Under the pieces are notes generated by a model that was not told the DNA's origin, made no database searches, and saw nothing but the letters and a program-made list of their open reading frames with translations. From an uncultured Johnsonella sp. (GTDB lineage: Bacteria; Bacillota; Clostridia; Lachnospirales; Lachnospiraceae): DNA of 6,646 nucleotides. The position numbers were made by a program, and so were the translations under genes. This document shows positions 1 to 6,234 of the stretch, piece by piece (the first letter of the stretch is position 1; each line of letters begins with the position of its first letter). The stretch covers positions 1 to 6,646 of the forward strand of contig CAJPUK010000117.1 of NCBI GenBank assembly GCA_905373785.1. The letters run 5' to 3'.

Positions 1-2
1 AA

Positions 3-569
3 ATGAGAAAAATTAAAGCATTAGCATTATTAGCAACAATAGCAATGGTAAGTGCAGGAGTTTGTGCCTGCGGAGGTAAGAAGGCTGAAGAAACAACCGC
101 CATGAAGGAAGAGACAAAACAAGCACAAGCTAAAGCGGACGACGAAGCGGATGTTGAAGAAGTGGCTGATACAGAAGAGGCTAAAGGTGATGAAGATGAT
201 CCTAAAGCGGTTTTGGCAGAGCAATTAAAAAGTATACTCAGCATAGGCTATGCAGGTGCTGATGAGGACGGAGATAAAATATTCTGGGCAGTAGATGATA
301 CAGTAAGTTCAGGATTGTTTCTTTTAGTTCCGGCTGACGGCTCAGAGCAGGTTTCTTTTGTAGGTGATATAGTTTCTGAGGACGGTTCAGATGAACTTAC
401 CATTACCGACCAAAGCACGGGAAAAAGTGCAACTTTAAAAGTTGAGCAAATTACCGACTCCGAGGGTGATACAGGCGTACAGCTTACAACAGAGAACGGA
501 GCTGTTGCCGCTTTGTTCCCGGTTCCGGTTGAGAATGTAATTGATGCCATGATGGCTGTTGGAGAGTAA
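3..569 (+). CDS. Small acidic lipoprotein of unknown function
   Basis: I do not recognise a family. The 188-residue product opens with a classic lipoprotein signal: basic n-region (MRKIK), hydrophobic stretch at about residues 6-20, and lipobox V20-C21-A22-C23. It should therefore be lipid-anchored through Cys23 on the outer face of the membrane. Residues 26-66 are a low-complexity Lys/Glu/Asp/Ala-rich linker with no predicted fold. Residues about 67-188 look like a compact domain, with beta-type segments such as FWAVDD, GLFLLVP and ATLKVEQI and a C-terminal hydrophobic stretch (AALFPVPVENVIDAMMAV). No catalytic motif is visible. The ATG lies two bases from the window edge, so its ribosome binding site cannot be seen; the signal peptide supports this start. 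A strong terminator follows, and the next gene downstream encodes another lipoprotein. Coding confidence is high and function is unknown. Confidence 0.9.
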   Translation: MRKIKALALLATIAMVSAGVCACGGKKAEETTAMKEETKQAQAKADDEADVEEVADTEEAKGDEDDPKAVLAEQLKSILSIGYAGADEDGDKIFWAVDDTVSSGLFLLVPADGSEQVSFVGDIVSEDGSDELTITDQSTGKSATLKVEQITDSEGDTGVQLTTENGAVAALFPVPVENVIDAMMAVGE

Positions 570-599
570 AAATTTTAAGTCTATTCAACTTTTCTTCTT

Positions 600-633
600 A
601 AAAAATGCCCGGTGTTTTCATCGGGTATTTTTT
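600..633 (+). terminator. Rho-independent terminator after the small lipoprotein gene
   Basis: This is a near-perfect hairpin starting 30 bases after the stop codon. The arms 600-614 and 619-633 pair over 15 positions with two G-U wobbles, enclosing a TTTT loop at 615-618. The GC core is GCCCGG on the left against TCGGGT on the right, and the 3' arm ends in six T's. The matching A6 on the 5' side means the reverse strand also has terminator form, so it may work in both directions. It separates transcription of the first lipoprotein gene from the protease gene. Confidence 0.88.
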
Positions 634-664
634 GTCGCAGATATAACATAATGAAATTATAAAG

Positions 665-671
665 AAAGGGG
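665..671 (+). promoter_or_regulatory. Ribosome binding site of the C11 protease gene
   Basis: AAAGGGG sits nine bases before the ATG at 681. It fixes that start, which also gives a complete lipoprotein signal peptide. The 47 bases between the terminator and the start are A+T-rich. A possible -10 (TATAAC, 642-647) has no matching -35 at normal spacing, so I do not call a promoter here. Confidence 0.65.
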
Positions 672-680
672 CTTAGCAAA

Positions 681-2678
681 ATGAGCAAGAAAATTTATTT
701 TTTATTATTTTTAATACTATGTTTGAGCTTTTCTCTTTCTGCTTGTGATGATGAAACGGATGAAAATAGCATTGATAAAAAATCTACTATTACTTCATCC
801 GCTTCAGAAGGAGAATCATGGGTATTTTATTGGTATCTTTGCGGAAGTGATTTGGAGAGCGAATACGGTTGTGCAAGTCTTGACCTTGAAGAACTCGGCA
901 ATGTAACTCTGCCTGAAAATGTTACTGTTGTATTTGAGGCGGGCGGTGCAAGCACTTGGTATAATGACTTTGATCCTGAGGTATTGACTCGTGGAGTATA
1001 TAATTCCAACGGTATGCAGATACTGGAAGAACTGCCCTCTGCCAATATGGGTGAGCCTGAGGTATTGGCTGATTTTTTAAGTTATTGCAATGAGAACTTT
1101 ACTGCCGACCACAGAGCAATAATTTTTTGGAATCATGGTGGAGGAAGCGTGGCAGGTGCATCCTTTGATGAGATTTATGATTTTGATTCTATAAAAATTC
1201 CTGAGCTGATACAGGCTCTTTCAGCAACGGATACCGGCAGCAAATATGATCTTATCGGCTTTGATGCCTGTTTAATGGCAACAATCGATATCGCTGATGC
1301 CTGTGATGAGTTTGCTGATTATCTTGTTGCCTCTGAAGAGCTGGAGCCGGGTTGTGGTTGGAGCTATGATGCTTTTATAGAAAAACTTACAGAGAATACT
1401 TCTATAAACGGTGCCGGGCTCGGCAAAATCATCTGCGACAGTTATTATGAAGGCTGCTGCGATATTTTACAGGAAGATGCCGCCACACTTTCTGTCATAG
1501 ATCTTTCTAAAATTCACGAATTGGTCAAAGCATATGACTCAGCCGGTGCAGAAGCCTTGATTATGGCAGGAACCGATGATGACAGTTCTTATTTCAATGA
1601 AGTTGCACGCTGTGCTTATTCATCTGAAAATTACGGCGGCAATAACGACTCCGAGGGCTATACAAATATGGTTGATATAGGTGATTTTATTAATAATAAT
1701 ATAAAAGAAGACCTGCTGCCGGCATCCGGCAAAAGAGTACTTAGCGCTTTGGACAGTGCAGTCATATATAAAGTTAACGGTCCGCTGCGCAGTGACTCCT
1801 GCGGTCTTTCCTGCTATTATTCATATGACGGCAGTTATGAGGACTTTATGGATTTTTCTGAACTTAATACCAGCCCTGCCTTCGGTTATTATTTTGATTA
1901 TATGCTTAGCGGAGAACCTTCCGAAGAGATGTATAACTATGCTTTACAGGCTGCTCCCAAGGAATATCTTGAAGAAGATGCCATAAGTGAATTATCACCG
2001 GTTACTGCTGTAAATTCGGGGGAGCTTGAGGATTTTGAGATAGAGCTTGGTGAAGACGGTTTTGCCACTCTAAACTTAGGCAAAGAAAGAGCTGACAATC
2101 TTTCAGGTATTTACTTTCAGCTTGCCTATTTTGATGATGAGAATAATATGGCAATCTTTCTTGGTGAAGACAATGACTTAGACAGTGATTGGGAAAACGG
2201 TATCTTCAAAGATAACTTTCGTGGCGTCTGGGGCAGTATAGACGGCTGCCTTGTATATATGGAACTTTCTGATGAAAATGCGGATTATCAAACCTATGCC
2301 GTACCGGTTTTACTTAACTCTGAAGAATACGTCTTATCCGTAAGCTATAACTATGCTTCAGGGGAATATAAAATCCTTGGTGCAAAAAAGGAAATCGACC
2401 AAAACGGTAAGGCTGATAAATTTTTAAGACAATTACAAAGCGGTGATGTAATCGAACCCATTCACTATGTTATGCCGGATCTTGAAAATTCCGATGATAT
2501 ACAAACACTTTCCGTTGACAAAATCATTGTTAATGATGATACGAAATTTGAAGAAACAAAACTTGGAGACGGAATATATTTTTTCATGTTCGAAATGAAA
2601 GATATGCGTAACCAGACTTATAATTCACAAATAGCCATGTTCAATGTGGAAAATAACGAAATTACACTACTTAATTAA
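681..2678 (+). CDS. Clostripain-family (peptidase C11) cysteine protease, membrane-anchored lipoprotein
   Basis: This 665-residue product is a probable surface cysteine endopeptidase of family C11 (clan CD). A lipoprotein signal (residues 1-21, lipobox L19-S20-A21-C22) precedes a short polar linker. The C11 domain spans about 46-410. It begins with the family's YLCGSDLES block (52-60), then I147-IFWNHGGG-G155 with catalytic His152, then D190-LIGFDACLMA-A200 with catalytic Cys197. The His-Cys spacing of 45 residues is normal for the family. Asp195, two before the Cys, sits where the structurally studied C11 enzymes place the acidic S1 residue that selects Arg/Lys at P1; that specificity is inferred. 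The conserved ASEELEPGCGWSYD stretch (217-230) is also present. Residues about 440-665 are an additional acidic, beta-rich region I cannot assign. C11 enzymes are often activated by self-cleavage between His and Cys; Lys172 is the only basic residue at 153-187 and is a candidate site. Substrates are unknown. Confidence 0.9.
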   Translation: MSKKIYFLLFLILCLSFSLSACDDETDENSIDKKSTITSSASEGESWVFYWYLCGSDLESEYGCASLDLEELGNVTLPENVTVVFEAGGASTWYNDFDPEVLTRGVYNSNGMQILEELPSANMGEPEVLADFLSYCNENFTADHRAIIFWNHGGGSVAGASFDEIYDFDSIKIPELIQALSATDTGSKYDLIGFDACLMATIDIADACDEFADYLVASEELEPGCGWSYDAFIEKLTENTSINGAGLGKIICDSYYEGCCDILQEDAATLSVIDLSKIHELVKAYDSAGAEALIMAGTDDDSSYFNEVARCAYSSENYGGNNDSEGYTNMVDIGDFINNNIKEDLLPASGKRVLSALDSAVIYKVNGPLRSDSCGLSCYYSYDGSYEDFMDFSELNTSPAFGYYFDYMLSGEPSEEMYNYALQAAPKEYLEEDAISELSPVTAVNSGELEDFEIELGEDGFATLNLGKERADNLSGIYFQLAYFDDENNMAIFLGEDNDLDSDWENGIFKDNFRGVWGSIDGCLVYMELSDENADYQTYAVPVLLNSEEYVLSVSYNYASGEYKILGAKKEIDQNGKADKFLRQLQSGDVIEPIHYVMPDLENSDDIQTLSVDKIIVNDDTKFEETKLGDGIYFFMFEMKDMRNQTYNSQIAMFNVENNEITLLN

Positions 2679-2734
2679 ATAATACTTAATACATTGTTTG
2701 CAAAATAAGTACAGCAAAAATACCGAATATTTTC

Positions 2735-2800
2735 TGAATGTATACATCAAAAAATATAGGCGCAGTGCGGCATGCCGAGTTTTTTTGATGTATGCAATCA
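2735..2800. repeat. Long inverted repeat with GC-rich palindromic core; candidate bidirectional terminator
   Basis: Arms 2735-2754 and 2781-2800 pair at 19 of 20 positions (one G-U, one mismatch). Their inner ends are A6 and T6. The 26-base centre is markedly GC-rich and contains the self-complementary 10-mer CGGCATGCCG (2768-2777), just before the T run. It lies 56 bases after the protease stop and between two convergent genes, so termination in both directions is the simplest role. The loop is larger than in a typical terminator, however, and a REP-like dispersed palindrome is an alternative. Confidence 0.6.
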
Positions 2801-2811
2801 GGCAGATTATT

Positions 2812-2820
2812 TGCTATACT
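2812..2820 (+). promoter_or_regulatory. Possible extended -10 promoter element
   Basis: TGC followed by TATACT (2815-2820) fits an extended -10 with five of six consensus bases. The hexamer 17 bases upstream (ATGCAA, 2792-2797) matches TTGACA poorly. If active, it would start a plus-strand transcript near 2827 that runs through the composite hairpin and antisense into the 3' end of the kinase gene. This is weak, A+T-rich evidence only. Confidence 0.22.
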
Positions 2821-2844
2821 TATTATAAGAAACGATGCATTTAA

Positions 2845-2902
2845 TATACTGATTTAAACTTCCACAGCTTTAAGCTGTGATGAAGATTAAAAATTCAGTA
2901 TA
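2845..2902. repeat. Composite imperfect hairpin
   Basis: Three nested pairing blocks share one axis: outer TATACTGA (2845-2852) with TCAGTATA (2895-2902); middle CTTC (2859-2862) with GAAG (2882-2885); and inner CACAGCTT (2863-2870) with AAGCTGTG (2872-2879) around one central T. The interruptions are an internal loop and a two-base bulge (2880-2881). No T-tract follows on either strand, so it is not an ordinary terminator. It could be a small-RNA fold, a mobile-element end or a dispersed repeat; the sequence alone does not decide. Confidence 0.5.
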
Positions 2903-2980
2903 CTTATCCCGTTTGAGAGCAACTAAGCATCATTAAGACCGCTGTTGAAAAATTGAAAATTCAATGTACTTATCTCATTT
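2882..2980 (+). repeat. Pair of diverged direct repeats of about 33 nt
   Basis: Copy 1 (2882-2914) and copy 2 (2947-2980) align with one single-base gap. In the best-matched 25 bases (2890-2914 and 2956-2980, offset 66) they agree at 21 positions, sharing AAAATTCA, TACTTATC and a terminal TTT. Every substitution over the full alignment is a transition. Copy 1 overlaps the right outer arm of the composite hairpin. In one plus frame the copies read NSVYLSRL and NSMYLSHL, but no start with a ribosome binding site supports translation. Confidence 0.5.
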
Positions 2981-2995
2981 AATATTAAAAGTTTA

Positions 2996-4336
2996 TCATG
3001 TACATTGCGTCCTGATGTATACCGAAGCTAAAAACCAGCCGTTTTTCACCTCAAAATCAGCCCCTCCGTCAAGTTTTTTTGCCAGAAAACGTATGCTCTC
3101 AATCCCTACCCCGTGCACATCGGAGTTTTTGGATGAAATAAAACCATGTGGAGATTTTTTAATAAATTCTTCATTCACCACATTGTCCAACAGGATAAAA
3201 AGTGTGGTATCTTTATAATAAATTGTTACTTTTATTTTTCTTTCTTTATCCCTTACTCTCTCACAGCCCTCTATTGCATTTTCGAGCAAATTACCGAAAA
3301 TCACCCACAGTTCCGTATCTTCAAGCTTTAATCTGTCGGGAATACTTGCCTTTACTTCCATACGGCTATTGATATTTTTTGCCTTCTTATAATAATAGGA
3401 TAGGATTGCATTGACAGTAATATTTTCACAGAATATAACTTTTTCTTCATTTGGTACAAATTCAATCTCTTTTTGTATATATTCTGATAATTTATCATAT
3501 TCTTTTTGTAATAAAAAAACCTGTATGGCTGCAAAATGATGTTTCAAGTCATGCCTGACTCTCTTGGTTTCTTCAATTTTTTCAGACAGGGAATAAAACT
3601 GTTCTTTTTGAATTGCAAGCAGTACCTCCTGCCTTTTACAATCCTCTGACAAGATTAATCTGTTCTCCTGTTCTTCTACCAATCTTTTCAAAATCAAAAT
3701 AACTTCTATCGTACCTAAAAAACTGAACAACCTTATGATAATATATTTTATCGGAAAGCTTTGCTTCCAGGATAAATCATAGGTAGCAAAGCTGTTGATA
3801 ACCAGTATTATAAAAAGAATACAGCAAATTGACATACTTGTTTTAACATCCGCCTTATTAATAAGGGGCGTTAATACCCTTTTAGTAAATAAAAAATTCA
3901 AAGTTGCAAAAGGTACGGTAAATATTATCATAATAAGCACATGCGTCAAATACGGTATATCAATGTGGAATATTCTATCAATAAAATAAACCGTTACAGT
4001 CAGTGTGGTAATGAACATAAAACATACCAAATATATCAGACAGTGCTTAAAAAAGTTTTCTTTGATAGAAATACAGGAAAAAATAAAATATACGATAAAA
4101 AAAGATACCCTGAATACTCCGCTGTTTTCTATTTCAAGAAAACTACCGTTTTTTTCTATTTTTATAAAAATATAAATATTCAGAAGTACAAGCAATGAAA
4201 ACATAATAATTGTTTTTAGTTTGGAAAAACGCAATTTATCCAAGAAAGGATAGTACCTGATGTAAGCAAAAGGCACTATCCCGAGTGCTATATAAAGAGA
4301 AGCAATCAATACTTCAAAAATATATCGGCTATCCAT
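2996..4336 (-). CDS. AgrC-like GHKL sensor histidine kinase
   Basis: This 446-residue protein is a membrane sensor kinase. The first 220 residues carry about seven hydrophobic helices (roughly 6-25, 43-59, 77-90, 98-119, 131-150, 169-186, 198-216), as in peptide-sensing AgrC/ComD-type kinases. A short coiled linker follows (about 218-258). The H-box is R261-HDLKHH with His262 as the likely phosphate acceptor. The GHKL ATPase domain shows the N-box G348-NLLENAIEG with Asn353, a D384-N385 in the LLDNV strand, and the G-box H408-GVGIESI. Kinases of this class normally phosphorylate a LytTR-type response regulator and sense secreted peptides; neither partner is in the window, so ligand and target are unknown. 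The ATG has an AAGGAG site eight bases upstream. It lies 131 bases after the ABC gene on the same strand with no visible terminator between. The gene looks more A+T-rich than the protease gene. The kinase class is secure; assignment to AgrC specifically is not. Confidence 0.9.
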   Translation of the reverse strand: MDSRYIFEVLIASLYIALGIVPFAYIRYYPFLDKLRFSKLKTIIMFSLLVLLNIYIFIKIEKNGSFLEIENSGVFRVSFFIVYFIFSCISIKENFFKHCLIYLVCFMFITTLTVTVYFIDRIFHIDIPYLTHVLIMIIFTVPFATLNFLFTKRVLTPLINKADVKTSMSICCILFIILVINSFATYDLSWKQSFPIKYIIIRLFSFLGTIEVILILKRLVEEQENRLILSEDCKRQEVLLAIQKEQFYSLSEKIEETKRVRHDLKHHFAAIQVFLLQKEYDKLSEYIQKEIEFVPNEEKVIFCENITVNAILSYYYKKAKNINSRMEVKASIPDRLKLEDTELWVIFGNLLENAIEGCERVRDKERKIKVTIYYKDTTLFILLDNVVNEEFIKKSPHGFISSKNSDVHGVGIESIRFLAKKLDGGADFEVKNGWFLASVYIRTQCT

Positions 4337-4344
4337 TTTTATTT

Positions 4345-4350
4345 CTCCTT
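4345..4350 (-). promoter_or_regulatory. Ribosome binding site of the sensor kinase gene
   Basis: On the minus strand this reads AAGGAG, eight bases before the ATG at 4336. It is a near-consensus site and fixes the kinase start. It lies 14 bases downstream of the 3' arm of the inverted repeat at 4365-4424, close enough for RNA folding there to affect initiation. Confidence 0.8.
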
Positions 4351-4364
4351 AGTGTACATTAGCC

Positions 4365-4434
4365 CTTATTACTGCTTTGCAAATAAATTAAAACAAAGAT
4401 ATCCATTGACAAAGTAGTAATAAGTCCGGATATC
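4365..4434 (-). promoter_or_regulatory. Nested, mutually exclusive inverted repeats in the kinase leader
   Basis: Inverted repeat A has 15-nt arms at 4365-4379 and 4410-4424 that match at 14 positions and allow a G-U at the fifteenth. Inverted repeat B has perfect 7-nt arms, GATATCC (4398-4404) and GGATATC (4428-4434). One B arm lies inside A's loop and the other outside A's stem, so A and B cannot form together as simple hairpins. In a minus-strand transcript B would fold first and A would replace it, ending 14 bases before the kinase ribosome binding site. No T-tract follows, so it is not an ordinary terminator for the ABC genes. It could be an RNA switch or paired operator sites; function is inferred. 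Confidence 0.4.
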
Positions 4435-4467
4435 AACGATACGCTACATTGGTTTATTGTAAGCATA

Positions 4468-6234
4468 TCATAGCAAAAGCCCCTGTGTCCTGTACATATC
4501 ATAGTACTTTTTATGCTTATTTATAAGCTCCTCATGTGTGCCGCTTTCTATTACCTTCCCCTTTTCAAGCATATATATCCTGTCGGCACTTCTTATGGTT
4601 GAGAGTCTGTGTGCTATGATAAATGTAGTTCTGCCCTTCATAAGTACCTGCATGGCTTTTTGTATTATTTGCTCGGTTTCGGTATCTACGGAGCTTGTCG
4701 CCTCATCAAGTATAAGTATTTTCGGGTCATAGGCTAAGGCTCTGGCAAATGATATAAGCTGCCTTTGACCTGCGGAAAGTGTCTGGCCTCTTTCTACCAC
4801 CGGAGTATCTATGCCCTCTTTTAATGAACTTATAAAATCTCCCGCTCCCAAAAGTTCAAGCGACTCAAGTGCCTTTTCTCTTGTTATATTTTCATTTCCC
4901 AGTGTTATATTGCTTAATATGCTTCCGGTAAAAAGAAAAGGCTCTTGCAATACTATTGCCATAAACTTTCTTACAGACTTTTCATTAAGCTCTTTAAGAG
5001 CCGTATCATCTATGTAGATCTCTCCTTTTTGCGGACTGTAAAACTTAAGCAAAAGGTTCATAATAGAGCTTTTACCCGATCCGGTATGTCCGACCAAGGC
5101 TATGGTTTCACCTTTTTTTGCCTCTATATTAATATCTTTTAATACATACTCGCCTTCTTTATAGTAAAAACTTACGGACTTGAAACTGACAGCCCCCTTA
5201 ATATCGCTAACTTCTTTACTTCCGGGAATTATTGATTTTTTATCAAGCAGTTCAAATACATGAGTGGCAGCCACTCCCGATTTTTCCATTTCCGCTATCT
5301 GCTCCATTATCTGTGTAAGATGATGAAAATATATACCTATATAGCCTATATACACATAGAGCATACCTACAGAAGTTTGAGAACCGCTACTTAGAAAGAG
5401 TCTTCCGAAGTAATATATCATAATCACATAGGCTATATTCTTGATTATACCGACTCCTGTATAAGTAGAACTTGCATTAAGTTTTAGCAGTTTTTCTTTT
5501 TGTCTGTAACTTTCTTTGGTAATTTCATCAAAGTCTTTTTTAAGTTTCTCCTGCTTTCCGAACACTTGCACTATGGACATACCCTGTATGGCTTCATTGA
5601 TAAAGGCATTCATACTTCCAAGCTTATTTCTTATGATATTGTTATACTGTTTTGCCTTCTTGTTATAAAAATATACTAAAAATATGATCAAGGGCAAAAT
5701 CATAAGTATACTTAAGGCAAAGCCCGTACTTATAATAAATAATGCTATGTGCACTCCTATGATATAGCATATACTGATCATGATCTGACCCATAACCTTG
5801 ACATACAGATTTTGCACCGCCTCGGTATCGTTCATGATTTTGGATACTATCTGCCCTCCGGCACTGTTATCAAAAAAACTAAGCTCCAGACTTTGTATTT
5901 TTTTATAAAGATCTATTCTCATCTTTGATACTATCTTCATAGCCGTAATTCTAAGCTGTACTCCGCTAAAGTACTGAAAAGCAGACTCCAATGCTGTAAG
6001 CAGTATATAAATTCCGGAAAGTTTAATAACCAAGCTTATAACTATAGGCTCTTTAACCAGCTCATGATCCATTATATTTCTTATGACTATAGGCGCTAAA
6101 AGCTGTGCAAGCATGGCAATAAGTAAAAATATAAGTCCGAGGCAAAGATTTTTCTTAAAGTACAGAGCATAAGCTGCCAGTCTTTTTACATCAAGCTTTA
6201 TTGCTTTTTCCTTACCTTCTTTTTTGTTACTCAT
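4468..6234 (-). CDS. ABC exporter half-transporter, consensus (catalytic Glu) subunit of a heterodimer
   Basis: This 588-residue protein is a type IV exporter half: six membrane helices (about 29-52, 64-89, 149-170, 172-191, 260-281, 288-307) fused to an ATPase domain (about 345-588). Visible motifs are Walker A G382-HTGSGKSS, Q-loop Gln430, signature L486-SAGQ (a variant of LSGGQ), Walker B ILILD510 with catalytic Glu511, D-loop SSVD (514-517) and H-loop His542. It should export a hydrophobic drug, lipid or peptide using ATP, paired with the product of the overlapping upstream gene. The family resembles BmrD/YheH, LmrD and TM288. A longer reading from 6276 is possible, but the ATG at 6234 (tandem with one at 6237) has an AGAGG site at proper spacing and gives an 8-bp overlap with the upstream gene, as expected for translational coupling. 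Family and pairing are secure; the substrate is unknown. Confidence 0.93.
   Translation of the reverse strand: MSNKKEGKEKAIKLDVKRLAAYALYFKKNLCLGLIFLLIAMLAQLLAPIVIRNIMDHELVKEPIVISLVIKLSGIYILLTALESAFQYFSGVQLRITAMKIVSKMRIDLYKKIQSLELSFFDNSAGGQIVSKIMNDTEAVQNLYVKVMGQIMISICYIIGVHIALFIISTGFALSILMILPLIIFLVYFYNKKAKQYNNIIRNKLGSMNAFINEAIQGMSIVQVFGKQEKLKKDFDEITKESYRQKEKLLKLNASSTYTGVGIIKNIAYVIMIYYFGRLFLSSGSQTSVGMLYVYIGYIGIYFHHLTQIMEQIAEMEKSGVAATHVFELLDKKSIIPGSKEVSDIKGAVSFKSVSFYYKEGEYVLKDINIEAKKGETIALVGHTGSGKSSIMNLLLKFYSPQKGEIYIDDTALKELNEKSVRKFMAIVLQEPFLFTGSILSNITLGNENITREKALESLELLGAGDFISSLKEGIDTPVVERGQTLSAGQRQLISFARALAYDPKILILDEATSSVDTETEQIIQKAMQVLMKGRTTFIIAHRLSTIRSADRIYMLEKGKVIESGTHEELINKHKKYYDMYRTQGLLL

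Larger units (their letters stand above)
2679..2995. other. Gene-free, structure-rich convergent intergenic region
   Basis: These 317 bases separate the 3' ends of the protease gene (+) and the kinase gene (-). I see no credible coding sequence. From left to right it holds a long inverted repeat around a GC-rich core (2735-2800), an extended -10-like box (2812-2820), a composite hairpin (2845-2902), and two diverged copies of a repeat (2882-2914 and 2947-2980). There is also a small perfect A+T palindrome at 2978-2989. TACTTAT occurs three times in the same orientation, at 2817, 2901 and 2967. No simple hairpin-plus-T-tract terminator for the kinase transcript is obvious. Confidence 0.6.

Noticed and set aside
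642..647. TATAAC as a -10 for the protease gene
   Set aside because: The position expected for a -35 falls in the preceding terminator and does not resemble TTGACA. The A+T-rich context makes a chance match likely.
2880..2936. An 18-codon reading frame (MKIKNSVYLSRL...) in the intergenic region
   Set aside because: There is no ribosome binding site before the ATG, and the frame overlaps hairpin and repeat arms. The partial match to the second repeat is explained by DNA duplication.
2846..2980. CRISPR array or transposon ends
   Set aside because: There are only two diverged repeat copies with no regular spacers, and no transposase or target-site duplication is visible in the window.
2964..3218. 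Plus-strand 84-codon frame crossing into the kinase gene
   Set aside because: It lies mostly antisense to the conserved C-terminal ATPase region of the kinase, lacks a ribosome binding site, and looks like a shadow of that gene.
4406..4434. Plus-strand TTGACA at 4406-4411 as a promoter
   Set aside because: No good -10 lies at normal spacing (GATATC at 17 bases), and no plus-strand gene follows. The bases belong to the inverted-repeat structure.
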